Shown piece by piece: positions 53,715 to 62,224 of a stretch of DNA of 64,000 nucleotides. The DNA comes from Anaerohalosphaeraceae bacterium (GTDB lineage Bacteria > Planctomycetota > Phycisphaerae > Sedimentisphaerales > UBA12454). The translations under genes and the position numbers were made by a program. The DNA lies in NCBI GenBank assembly GCA_021108375.1, contig JAIORA010000037.1:1-64000 (forward strand), written 5' to 3'. The stretch's first letter is position 1. Every line of letters starts with the position of its first letter. A model generated the notes under the pieces. That model saw only the letters and a list, made by a program, of their open reading frames with translations. It did not search any database and had not been told where the DNA came from.

Positions 53715-53817
53715 CTTAACCTCCATCTTTAAATTAAAGTCCTTATACAATAAATTCATCTGACTTTATCTCCAATTTACCCTTACATTGACTCATAAGG
53801 AATTAAAACCCTTTCTA

Positions 53818-56154
53818 CTAATACGCCTGGCAATTGGGATCGTTTGGTTCGGAACAATCAAGCCACTCCGAAGCAATCATCGTGAAATCCTTAAAGTCTA
53901 CATAGCAGTCCCTATTCATATCTCCGACTGAATAACCGTAGCTGCCGCATACTTCCTGCTCTTCCAGAACCACTATATCGTCCCAGTATCCAAAGCCACT
54001 CGTTTTGTTGGTCTTACATTGTATCCAGTCAAACGAATTTGCGTCGGCTCCGTTCTGGAGATAGCCGGATATAGTACCTTCCCATCCAGGCTCACCTACT
54101 TGTTTTACACTTGCCCGAATTTCGTTAGTGTAGAAGTTCAACTCTACCTCGAATTCGTACCATTCCCCATCTTCATAACCATCCAGCAGTATTGCGTCAA
54201 TCGCAGCACCTGTCTGTGTTCCATAACAAAAACCAATGGTTGTTGCTCCATCCGCATCTGCTTTCATTAATACAGCAGCGCATTTGTTGTTCCAACTAGT
54301 CGGCAGATTATTGGGATCGCAGGGGTCACCCACACTAAAACTTCCAAGTATGATACCCGCGTAGTTATCCCAGCCGCCTGAAACATACTGATACTTCTGG
54401 AACCATTTCAGCACAACAGGACCAACATTGTCGCCGTCGCCGAAGTGCAACGAAGATGCCGTTCCACTTTCCGAAGCCGCCGTACGCCATATCTTGCCTG
54501 ATTGAGTGCCGTTTTTAGCGATGGCTGTTGTTACGACAATACCATTTGCATCGCCCTGCTTGAATTGCCACTGAACGCCTGATACAGGGTCGGGGTCATT
54601 TCCGTCACACCACAATTGACCATCAACAGCATCGCCGGGCCAGGTGCCAACACCACCGCTGCCGGCTTCAAAAGTCGTCTTGACTATATACGGCACACTT
54701 TTAACCTTGATGTTATCCCAACTGCCCCTCACCTCGCTGTGGGTGGCTCTGCATAGAATTCTGTCAAACGAATCAATACTGCCGGCAAATCGAAGAAGGC
54801 CGCTTGCCGTTGCTTCCCAACTACCTATGCCTGCCTGTTTTACCTTTATCTCGTATGTTTTATTGGATAAGTCCAACTCCATCTTGAACTCATACCACGT
54901 TTCAACCAGATAACTCGCCAAGAGTGTTGTTATATGAGCGTCATTGCCATCAGCACAATCATCAACCGTAATTATCGTAGTGCCGCTGGCATCTCCCTTC
55001 ATATTTATCCCCAGCGCTCTATCACTCCAATCGGCATTGTCATCATCAAAGATAGCTATCGCGGCATACCTGTCAGTAGTAGCACTGTGGTTTGTATATT
55101 TTTGAGCCCAGGTCATAACATAGATTCCGGTATTCTCGCCACTGGCAAAATCCAGTCCACAGGACTTGCCGCTGGTAGAACCTGTAACCGACCCGAACTG
55201 AGCACCTGCATAAGAAAGTAATGCATCTCTTGCGATGGAACATTTATCGCCACCATACTCGTTTATCCAGTACACACCGGAAGCCGGGTCTGGATCATTA
55301 TTACCCGTGCCGGACGGCGGAGTGTTCGCTTCTTTATCACCCCATTGACCACTGGTCCACATTCCGCTAACAGGGTTATCAAGCTCGAAAGTTGTGTTCA
55401 CTATGTATGGTGCCGCACGCTTCACCTTGATGTCGTCCCAGTAACCGTAAATGTTAGGGTCGTTAACCGTACACGCAATTTTATCAAAGGATTCGATGCT
55501 GCTGCTGTTTCGCAGACAACCGGCCACCGTACTCGCCCAGTTTGCTGCACCTGCCTGTTTTACTTTCGCCTCGTATGTCTTATTTGTGAAGTCCAACTCC
55601 ATTTCAAATTCATACCAAATGTTATCGGAATAACTATTCAGGAGTGTTGCTGTATGGCTATCGTTGCCTGTTCCGTTATCATCTTTTACTTCAATTACGG
55701 TGGTGCCGTTAGCATCTCCCTTCATCAGTACCTGCAAAATTTCTGCATTGTAGTTGTCGGTAATTTTTACACCGGCTATTGGCACGGCTACTGTTGCATT
55801 GACATCTTCATATTTTTGGTACCAGGTCATAACATATACGCCGGTATTCTCACCACTGGCAAAACTCAACCTGGCGTGTTTAGTGCTGCCGCCTTTAATA
55901 CGCCCGCACTGGTCGCCTTGACACGCACCGCCGGTTATAAAACGAACCTGACCATCACTACCACCCTGGTACCAGTCCACCTTAGATGCGGGATCAGATT
56001 CATCCCAGCCATAGCCAGCACTTATATCCCATGTACCGGGACCAGCGCTGTCCTCTTCAAAAGTTGTTTCGACCAAACACCTGTCCGAAGCTACCGAAGT
56101 AGCCACCAAAACAACACTGCTCAAAGTAACTAATAGAACAATAAACTTCTTCAT
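53818..56154 (-). CDS. Secreted protein with three tandem LamG-like modules and dockerin tail
   Basis: This 778-residue protein (from the second of two adjacent ATGs, which has the better GGAGG spacing) has a signal peptide, then three tandem modules beginning 'TTFEEDSAGPGTWD', 'TTFELDNPVSGMWT' and 'TTFEAGSGGVGTWP'. They end 'GYWDDIKV', 'GSWDNIKV' and 'GYWDDIVV'. The tail is 'GDMNRDCYVDFKDFTMIASE' plus WLDC. Tandem binding modules without an enzyme suggest avidity for a polysaccharide. It is the first gene of the minus-strand series, divergent from the LacI gene. Confidence 0.85.
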   Translation of the reverse strand: MKKFIVLLVTLSSVVLVATSVASDRCLVETTFEEDSAGPGTWDISAGYGWDESDPASKVDWYQGGSDGQVRFITGGACQGDQCGRIKGGSTKHARLSFASGENTGVYVMTWYQKYEDVNATVAVPIAGVKITDNYNAEILQVLMKGDANGTTVIEVKDDNGTGNDSHTATLLNSYSDNIWYEFEMELDFTNKTYEAKVKQAGAANWASTVAGCLRNSSSIESFDKIACTVNDPNIYGYWDDIKVKRAAPYIVNTTFELDNPVSGMWTSGQWGDKEANTPPSGTGNNDPDPASGVYWINEYGGDKCSIARDALLSYAGAQFGSVTGSTSGKSCGLDFASGENTGIYVMTWAQKYTNHSATTDRYAAIAIFDDDNADWSDRALGINMKGDASGTTIITVDDCADGNDAHITTLLASYLVETWYEFKMELDLSNKTYEIKVKQAGIGSWEATASGLLRFAGSIDSFDRILCRATHSEVRGSWDNIKVKSVPYIVKTTFEAGSGGVGTWPGDAVDGQLWCDGNDPDPVSGVQWQFKQGDANGIVVTTAIAKNGTQSGKIWRTAASESGTASSLHFGDGDNVGPVVLKWFQKYQYVSGGWDNYAGIILGSFSVGDPCDPNNLPTSWNNKCAAVLMKADADGATTIGFCYGTQTGAAIDAILLDGYEDGEWYEFEVELNFYTNEIRASVKQVGEPGWEGTISGYLQNGADANSFDWIQCKTNKTSGFGYWDDIVVLEEQEVCGSYGYSVGDMNRDCYVDFKDFTMIASEWLDCSEPNDPNCQAY

Positions 56155-56300
56155 CATAATACCTCCTTTTCAAACTCCAATTACTTTCCGTAAAAATGCA
56201 CAATACATTTCAAACCAACAACTAAAAGCAACTAATTTTTTATAAAAGCACTACACCCGATACCGTCCCGAAAAAACCGACATTGACAACAAACTTGTTT

Positions 56301-56316
56301 GCAGTATCGTTTCTGC
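56301..56316. promoter_or_regulatory. Candidate LacI-family operator O1
   Basis: GCAGTA-TCGT-TTCTGC is an imperfect palindrome matching the second site at 56514 (GCAGAA-GCGT-TTCTGC). A central CG in a 16-base palindrome is usual for LacI-family operators. It lies between the divergent LacI and module-protein genes. Confidence 0.5.
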
Positions 56317-56474
56317 TACACTGTAATATACCTCTATCGGAAATTTAAGTCAATAATATTTTGTTATTATTCTTTGAAAATTGTTTTATTTCCAAACGCC
56401 CAAGCCTGCTTTGGTTGCATAACCACATATTGCACAAACACTTATGCCTCATAATGTTTTTTGCAAATTTTTCA

Positions 56475-56504
56475 TTGCAAAACAGCACTGCTTTCTGCTA
56501 CAAT
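56475..56504 (+). promoter_or_regulatory. Promoter of the LacI-family gene
   Basis: TTGCAA at 56475-56480 and TACAAT at 56499-56504 with an 18-base spacer; the start would be near 56511, just before operator O2. Confidence 0.55.
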
Positions 56505-56513
56505 ATCTTTGTG

Positions 56514-56529
56514 GCAGAAGCGTTTCTGC
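56514..56529. promoter_or_regulatory. Candidate LacI-family operator O2
   Basis: GCAGAA-GCGT-TTCTGC has perfect six-base half sites. It lies at about +3 to +18 of the predicted transcript, where bound repressor would block transcription, implying autoregulation. It is about 213 bases from O1, a distance that allows looping. Confidence 0.55.
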
Positions 56530-56575
56530 TTATTTAGTAATGATATTAGAAGGAATACGAAAACAGGAGTTTTCA

Positions 56576-57691
56576 GTGGCTGTTTCAATCAAAGATGTAG
56601 CGAGACATGCAGATGTATCCACTACCACTGTCTCGGTAGTACTCAACAACAGGACAAAGGAAGGCAGGGTTAGTGAAAATACTCGTCAAAAAGTGCTAAG
56701 TTCCGTTAAGAAAACAGGTTACATATCTAACCTGTACGCCCGGAGCATGCGAAAAGGAAGCACTTTTACCATAGGAGTAATAGCTCCCAGTTCTATGTCT
56801 TACCAAACAAGTCTTATCGTCAAGGGAGCCAGTTCGGAGGCGGTTAAAAGCGGCTACGAAATTATTGTGGGTATCAGTTTTTTCGACAGTGATCGAGAAC
56901 AGGCTTATATAAAAAACTTTCTATCGCGCAGAGTCGATGGAATTATCTTTTCAGGCCATCCTTCACAGGCAACAGCTTCCATATTAAAGAATTTATATAA
57001 TAATAAATTTCCTTTAGTTATCGCTGGAAGTCTTGTCAGCGATGGAATAGATGCCATCAGCGGCGACCCTGAAATGAGCGGCTACGAGGCAACAAATCAT
57101 CTTGTCCGGCTCGGCCACAAACGCATCGCTTTTTGCATTGGCAATCGCTCAAGATTTGCCGTGCAAGGTTACTCGCCAGCAGGTACCGCTGTTAGCCACG
57201 TAGAAGTAGATAGTGAGTTGGCCACTGATGTGTGCCGCATAAGATATCACGGCTACCAGAGGGCAATAGAAAATAGCGGAATACAGACGCAGGAACTCTG
57301 TATAGCCTCGGAAACAAGCGACTACGAAGGCGGCAGAGAATCAGCCGCGACTATTCTTAAAATGAAGGAAAGGCCTGATGGCATTGTCTTTCGCAATGAC
57401 GAGATGGCTGCCGGCGCATTGAATTTCCTGTTAGGTGCAAAAATTAGGGTACCGGAAGATATATCACTCGTCGGCATTGGCAATAAACCACTTACAGAAA
57501 TGACATTGGTTCCCATGACTTCGGTTAATTACCCTTCCGTTGAGGTAGGAATAAAGGCCATAGAGATAATTATGAAGAATATTAATGACAAAAAAACGAA
57601 GGACGGAAGTGAGAAAATCAACGGGGTCGCACAATCTATACGTCTTGCACCAAACCTGATAATCCGCAGTTCCACTGCCCCGCGAAAATAA
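56576..57691 (+). CDS. LacI-family transcriptional regulator
   Basis: This 371-residue regulator has an N-terminal helix-turn-helix and hinge ('VSIKDVARHADVSTTTVSVV', residues 3-22, through 'GYISNLYARSMRKG') and a periplasmic-binding-protein-like effector domain ('IGVIAPSSMSY', 'RRVDGIIFSG', 'LVRLGHKRIAF', 'VPEDISLVGIGN'). The GTG start at 56576 is chosen because AGGAG lies seven bases upstream and the family N-terminus begins here; the track's 44 extra residues are not homologous to LacI proteins. It is divergent from the module-protein series and upstream of a glycosidase, so it probably senses a sugar released from the target polysaccharide. An insert of about 15 residues ('GYSPAGTAVSHVEVD') occurs in the effector domain. 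Confidence 0.9.
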   Translation: MAVSIKDVARHADVSTTTVSVVLNNRTKEGRVSENTRQKVLSSVKKTGYISNLYARSMRKGSTFTIGVIAPSSMSYQTSLIVKGASSEAVKSGYEIIVGISFFDSDREQAYIKNFLSRRVDGIIFSGHPSQATASILKNLYNNKFPLVIAGSLVSDGIDAISGDPEMSGYEATNHLVRLGHKRIAFCIGNRSRFAVQGYSPAGTAVSHVEVDSELATDVCRIRYHGYQRAIENSGIQTQELCIASETSDYEGGRESAATILKMKERPDGIVFRNDEMAAGALNFLLGAKIRVPEDISLVGIGNKPLTEMTLVPMTSVNYPSVEVGIKAIEIIMKNINDKKTKDGSEKINGVAQSIRLAPNLIIRSSTAPRK

Positions 57692-57863
57692 TCATCGGGT
57701 ATTTTGTTTTGCATAAAACCGTAATTTCCCCCATAATCAGCAACATACCTGTACATTTTCAGTAAGAGTGGGGCAAAAAGTTTTTTGAGTTTATGTGTTG
57801 GCTGTTAAAGTACGGTTAAAAAATGCTTAACAAACAGAAACAGTGTCAAAGGAATCTAAAGTA

Positions 57864-60194
57864 ATGTCTGTATGTAAAGTCCAACTACACAATGGGTTAC
57901 CTGCCCTGATTGTTGACGGGGTTCCTTTGCCACCTATGGCAATGACAACCTTTAATTACCGCAAAAGCAAGAGTTACGAGCACCTGAAAGCATTAGGCCA
58001 GGCGGGTATCCGATTGTTTTACCTCCCTGCCGACCTGCCGTGGGATAATCCCACAGCTCTGAAGAAACTGTGCGATGATATGGACATATTGCTCAGGGCG
58101 GTGCCGAACGCTTACATTATTATTCGCATAAGGTTGCACCCTTCCGCTGACTGGGTACTGGCAAATCCGGAAGAGACGGTAACCTATAATGATGGCAGCC
58201 ACAAAGCTCTCGAAAAGCTCGGCCTTTTTTGGAAGAATGGTGCCAGTATGCCCGCTATGTACTCCTTAGCTTCGCCAAAATGGCGTTCAGAAGCAGGGAA
58301 TGCTCTGTCCAAGTTAATTGACTGGCTGGAACAGCAGCCGTTTGCCCAACACATAATCGGCTACCTGCCTTGTGCTGGAAGTACCAGTGAGTGGTATTAC
58401 CAGCACGGCACAGTTGACAGGGAGGATGGGCGTTATGGAGATTTCAGCTCGGCATTTCGGTCCGCCCAAAGTGAACTGCTGCGAGAAAAGTACCACACGA
58501 GTCAGGCCCTTCGCGAAGCCTGGGACAAAGCTGATATCGATTTTGACACAGCTCCAATACCGGATATGCACAGCCGCTGCTTCTCTTGGTTTGATGAAGT
58601 TACTCGACAAGCATCCGAACAGGGTCAATCTATCAATTCTATAAGCAACGAAACAAATATCGGCTCTTTCCTTAACGCCGACCAGTTGCAGAATGTGTTC
58701 GACTTTTACCGTAACTGGCACCACAGCACGGCTGATTCCATTATTCATTTTGCCCGTATCATCAAAGAAAAAACAGCCCAACGATGCATCACAGGAGCTT
58801 TCTACGGGGGTTCCAGGCGGTATATCGAGTCCGGAAGTTCGGCTGGCGTATTGCGGATACTGAACTCCGATGCGATTGATTTCCTGGCCAGCCCGGGACA
58901 CTATGAAAATCGCAAACCAGGAGGCACTACTGCTCAACGGATGATGCAGGATTCTTTCCGCATATATGGCAAATTATTCATCAGCGAAGATGACACGCGT
59001 ACCCATTTGGCCGATGACGGGTCGCTTGGGGAAAGTGCTAATGGGAATACAAAAGTTGGAAAAATAAAGTTTCGCACTTCCACAGGAACCCACACTCTGG
59101 CCGACAGCCTCACCATTATGAAACGCGACTTCGCCTGCGATATTTGTGAAGATACACACGGGTGGTGGTTTGATATGTCGATGGAACAACTCGGGCAGGA
59201 ACCTTGGTATGATCATCCAAAGATACTGGAGTTAATCAGCCGCCAGCAACAGATAGCCCGATTGGCTTACGAGTCCGATAGACGCAAACCGGCGGAAATT
59301 GCTTTCATCTTTGATGAAGAATCCATGCTTTATGTAAGTCAGGATACCACCGAAGATCTTGTAAAAACATTTCGTATGATGGAGGCACATCGTATTGGCG
59401 TACCGGTTGATTATTATTACCATAACGATTTGGCTAAGGCCGAAATGCCTGATTACAAGGTTTATGTCTTCGTCAATGTTTTTGCCCTGACCAAGGCAGA
59501 ACGTAAAGTCATTAACGACAAGGTCAAGCGCAACAATCAGGTCGCCCTGTGGCTTTATGGACAAGGCTTTATCTGCCCGGATATGCATCCAAAACTGTCT
59601 GAAAGCTATATTTCCAACCTTGTCGATATACCTGTCAGCGGAGAGGATATTGCTTGTCGTCCTAATTTCAAGATTACACAGTCTTCCCATCCCATCTTGG
59701 CAGATGCTATCCCTGAGCGTATTCAGGGCTATTTTGACCGACCGATTATTTCCGGCGGCGTTGCCGGGCTGGAACTGGGACAAGCACCAACATCTCTTTT
59801 GTGTCCATTGTTTTACCCGGATGATTCAGCATCAGATATAACAGTTCTGGGCAGGTACACAGAGAACGATAAAACGGCAATGGCGATGCGACAATTTGAC
59901 AACTGGACAAGCATCTACTGCGGTAGCAAGACAATCGGTTCGGATGTATTACGATCTATCGCCAGGTTCGTCGGCTGTCATGTTTACTGCGACAGTGATG
60001 ACTACATCTATGCCAACAATCAATTTGTGGCCATTCACGCTGCTCAGGCGGGCAAAAAATTCATTCAATTTCCCACACCATGCAATCCGTATGAGATTTA
60101 TCAACGCCGTTCATACGGACGTGGTGTTACCAAAATCGAAATAAATATGGCCGAGGGCGAAACGCTGATGTTTCATTTACACGGACCTTGCTGA
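57864..60194 (+). CDS. GH42-like glycoside hydrolase, cytoplasmic
   Basis: This 776-residue protein lacks a signal peptide. An N-terminal (beta/alpha)8 domain (about 15-430) has 'GSTSEWYY' as the likely acid/base Glu region and 'LFISEDDTRTH' as the likely nucleophile region, as in GH42 and related clan GH-A enzymes. A Rossmann-like middle domain (about 450-640: 'PADYY'-type 'GVPVDYYYHNDLAKAEMPDY', 'LTKAERKVINDKV') resembles the GH42 trimerisation domain, followed by a beta C-terminus ending 'GETLMFHLHGPC'. It probably cleaves imported oligosaccharides. The start at ATG 57864 is preferred to the track's GTG. The 3' end is copied twice downstream. Confidence 0.8.
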   Translation: MSVCKVQLHNGLPALIVDGVPLPPMAMTTFNYRKSKSYEHLKALGQAGIRLFYLPADLPWDNPTALKKLCDDMDILLRAVPNAYIIIRIRLHPSADWVLANPEETVTYNDGSHKALEKLGLFWKNGASMPAMYSLASPKWRSEAGNALSKLIDWLEQQPFAQHIIGYLPCAGSTSEWYYQHGTVDREDGRYGDFSSAFRSAQSELLREKYHTSQALREAWDKADIDFDTAPIPDMHSRCFSWFDEVTRQASEQGQSINSISNETNIGSFLNADQLQNVFDFYRNWHHSTADSIIHFARIIKEKTAQRCITGAFYGGSRRYIESGSSAGVLRILNSDAIDFLASPGHYENRKPGGTTAQRMMQDSFRIYGKLFISEDDTRTHLADDGSLGESANGNTKVGKIKFRTSTGTHTLADSLTIMKRDFACDICEDTHGWWFDMSMEQLGQEPWYDHPKILELISRQQQIARLAYESDRRKPAEIAFIFDEESMLYVSQDTTEDLVKTFRMMEAHRIGVPVDYYYHNDLAKAEMPDYKVYVFVNVFALTKAERKVINDKVKRNNQVALWLYGQGFICPDMHPKLSESYISNLVDIPVSGEDIACRPNFKITQSSHPILADAIPERIQGYFDRPIISGGVAGLELGQAPTSLLCPLFYPDDSASDITVLGRYTENDKTAMAMRQFDNWTSIYCGSKTIGSDVLRSIARFVGCHVYCDSDDYIYANNQFVAIHAAQAGKKFIQFPTPCNPYEIYQRRSYGRGVTKIEINMAEGETLMFHLHGPC

Positions 60195-60249
60195 CCCATT
60201 TTGACAGATAACATCATAGCAGCACCTCATGTTTTTTTCGATTTGATAC

Positions 60250-60277
60250 TTGACATTACCCGATTATATGATACTAT
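60250..60277 (+). promoter_or_regulatory. Promoter of the IclR-family gene
   Basis: TTGACA at 60250-60255 and TACTAT at 60272-60277 with a 16-base spacer. The predicted start is near 60284, about 28 bases before ATG 60312. Confidence 0.65.
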
Positions 60278-60306
60278 ATCGTGGAAAGAGATTCTATATT
60301 GTGGAA
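60271..60306 (+). promoter_or_regulatory. Paired direct repeats, candidate IclR operator
   Basis: ATACTATATCGTGGAA (60271-60286) and ATTCTATATTGTGGAA (60291-60306) differ at three positions and start exactly 20 bases apart, two helical turns. They overlap the -10 box and the predicted start point, so a bound regulator would repress. Autoregulation by the IclR protein encoded next is inferred. Confidence 0.55.
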
Positions 60307-60311
60307 TAAGA

Positions 60312-61091
60312 ATGTGTGATGTACCTGTCAAATCGGTGAAGAAAGCACTGGCGTTGCTTAATATCCTGTTGTTTGAGGATATAGAACGGGAGGGTATCAG
60401 TCTCTCGAAATTGGCAGACAGGATGGCGATACCCGCAAATTCAGCACATAATTTGTTGAAGACTATGGTCGCTTGTAAATATGTGGCACAATTAGTGGAC
60501 GGAAAATACATAGCCGGTCCAATCTGTGGAGAAATTGGCAAGCTCAACACGCTTTGCTCACCGGAAGCTTCAGAACTCCTAACCACGACACTATTGGATA
60601 TGAATTCAAGGGTAGACGAAGCCGTGGTTTTCGCCACCCTGATTGATGGGCAGCGTGTTATCATAGAAGGATTGAATGCGAATCATACGGTAAAAGTCAG
60701 TGAGGGTTTGTTGGCTTCGCATAATCACCTATATACGACGTCCACGGGGCGGATACTAGTTGCGTTCGCATCAGAAGAAGAACTCGCTCGTATTCTTGTT
60801 CGCCATGGCTTGCCTGGTGCGCAGTGGGACGACATAAACAACGAGCAACACCTTATGGCTGCGCTGGATGAAATTCGAAGCGATGGAATGTGTGTGATGA
60901 CATCTGACGAAAACGAACTTGTCGCTTTTGCTTACCCCGTTCGTAACACGGCAGGGAAACTATTGGGTGCTCTGGGTTGCTACGCCCCTATATTTCGTTG
61001 TCCGGAAAAAAAACGGAAACACATCATCGCCGAAATGCTCATCGTTTCCGAAGCAATGGGCAATACGCTTACATCTCTGTGCACAGTGTAA
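60312..61091 (+). CDS. IclR-family transcriptional regulator
   Basis: This 259-residue protein is of normal IclR length. It has an N-terminal winged helix ('VKSVKKALALLNILL', 'ISLSKLADRMAIPANSAHNL') and a C-terminal GAF-like effector domain ('HNHLYTTSTGRILVAFASEE', 'ENELVAFAYPVRN', 'LGALGCYAP'). ATG 60312 is chosen because the promoter lies between the track's TTG start and this codon. IclR regulators often respond to sugar acids such as those from pectin or glucuronate breakdown (KdgR being the classic case), which fits the pectate lyase and GH67-like enzymes here. Confidence 0.9.
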   Translation: MCDVPVKSVKKALALLNILLFEDIEREGISLSKLADRMAIPANSAHNLLKTMVACKYVAQLVDGKYIAGPICGEIGKLNTLCSPEASELLTTTLLDMNSRVDEAVVFATLIDGQRVIIEGLNANHTVKVSEGLLASHNHLYTTSTGRILVAFASEEELARILVRHGLPGAQWDDINNEQHLMAALDEIRSDGMCVMTSDENELVAFAYPVRNTAGKLLGALGCYAPIFRCPEKKRKHIIAEMLIVSEAMGNTLTSLCTV

Positions 61092-61122
61092 GAAATACAG
61101 ATTGGAAAAAGGAATACAAGTT

Positions 61123-61263
61123 ATGATGACCAGAGTACTTATAGCTGCAATAAATAGTTATTGCGACAGCATACCATCAATTGAAACTGGTGGTATTAAA
61201 ATCGGAAGAATAAATATTACCGAAGGCGAAACACTAATGTTTCATTTACACCGGTCTTGCTGA
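61123..61263 (+). pseudogene. 46-codon remnant of a second glycosidase 3' end
   Basis: The open frame from ATG 61123 ends 'GGIKIGRINITEGETLMFHL' then HRSC and stop, clearly related to the end of the 57864 glycosidase ('RGVTKIEINMAEGETLMFHL' then HGPC). The rest of that gene is absent. It lies 31 bases after the IclR stop and has a possible AAGGA site, so it could still be translated. Only part of the track ORF 60919-61263 is meaningful; the rest is an IclR shadow. Confidence 0.65.
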
Positions 61264-61347
61264 CCCGTTTGGTATTTTTTCACTTATGGAGAATATATAT
61301 GACTATTAAACAGACCGGTATCAGTCATTATGGAATAATTTACGGAG
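61231..61347 (+). repeat. Direct repeat bracketing the esterase, left copy
   Basis: About 117 bases starting 'acactaatgtttcatttaca' match 62108-62224 with roughly 85-90 percent identity by eye. The unit covers a glycosidase 3' end, a 'cacttatggagaatatatat' leader and the first codons of the following gene (MTIKQT here, MAIKQT there). Confidence 0.8.
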
Positions 61348-62114
61348 TGATATTAGTAATGTGCATTTGCGCTAAGGCGGAATTGATAGAAAATAAATCG
61401 GAGCCGCCGGTGAGTGGTTACCATTCTTTTTTCTATCAAGCCCAAGATGAACAAAAACTGAAATATCGTTTTTACAGTCCATCTGAAAATGACGGCAAAA
61501 AGAAGTATCCTTTGGTTGTTCATTTTCATGGCGCAGGCAGCAGGGGCGACAACAACACAAGTCAAATATATTTGGCGTGCAAAGTTACCAGCGAAGAAAA
61601 TGTCAAAAAACATCCTTGTTTTGTTTTTGCTCCGCAATGTCCATTCAAAAAAAAATGGGTGAATGCTGATTGGACTAAACTTTCCCACAAACAATCCCCG
61701 AAACCCAATGCGCAAATGGCAATGGTAATGGCCGCAATTGATGAAATCATAAAACAGTACCCTATTGACACCAAAAGAATCTATGTTTACGGTCAATCAA
61801 TGGGCGGTTTTGCCACTTGGGATATTATTTGTCGGCGTCCGGATATGTTTGCGGCAGCAGTGCCAGTTTGCGGCGGCGCAGATGAAACAAAAGCCCAAAA
61901 AATCGTATGTGTTCCGGTTTGGATTTTTCATGGTGCGCTTGACCATATAGTAAAAGTAGCACGTTCAAGAAATATGGTCGCGGCACTGAAAAAAGCTGGC
62001 GGAACCCCAAAATACACAGAATATCCCAAAGTAAAACACAATGCGTGGAGTTATTCGTATTCTCCACAACTATTTGAATGGATGTTTAAACAAAAAAAAA
62101 TAACAAAACACTAA
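61299..62114 (+). CDS. Secreted alpha/beta-hydrolase (esterase/peptidase-like)
   Basis: This 271-residue protein has an unusual N-terminus: the first 12 residues (MTIKQTGISHYG) copy the start of the next gene, then 'IIYGVILVMCICAKAE' acts as a signal-like hydrophobic segment. The hydrolase domain has the oxyanion region 'VHFHGAGSRGDN', nucleophile Ser167 in 'YGQSMGGFA', the acid in 'HGALDHIV', and the catalytic His in 'KHNAW'. It resembles predicted peptidases and feruloyl or acetyl-xylan-type esterases; deacylating plant polysaccharides would fit the island. Both its start and its stop lie in a direct repeat. GGAG lies eight bases upstream. Confidence 0.85.
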   Translation: MTIKQTGISHYGIIYGVILVMCICAKAELIENKSEPPVSGYHSFFYQAQDEQKLKYRFYSPSENDGKKKYPLVVHFHGAGSRGDNNTSQIYLACKVTSEENVKKHPCFVFAPQCPFKKKWVNADWTKLSHKQSPKPNAQMAMVMAAIDEIIKQYPIDTKRIYVYGQSMGGFATWDIICRRPDMFAAAVPVCGGADETKAQKIVCVPVWIFHGALDHIVKVARSRNMVAALKKAGGTPKYTEYPKVKHNAWSYSYSPQLFEWMFKQKKITKH

Positions 62115-62224
62115 TGTTTCATTTACACGGGCCTTGCTGGCCCATTTGATGTTTTTTCACTTATGGAGAATATATATGGCTATTAAACAAACAAGCGTCA
62201 GTTATTATGGTATGAACTATGTGG
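62108..62224 (+). repeat. Direct repeat bracketing the esterase, right copy
   Basis: Right copy of the 61231 repeat. It contains the esterase stop codon (62112-62114) and the start of the TIM-barrel gene. A third, shorter match to its first 45 bases is at 60168-60197, the genuine 3' end of the 57864 gene. Confidence 0.8.

Noticed and set aside
55345-56133. Plus-strand ORF of 262 aa opposite the three-module protein
   Set aside because: It is an antisense shadow of the 53818 gene, kept open by that gene's biased composition; the minus-strand frame has the signal peptide and modules.
60919-61263. Track ORF of 114 aa as a gene
   Set aside because: Its first half is the IclR gene in another frame; only the last 46 codons have meaning, as a glycosidase remnant.
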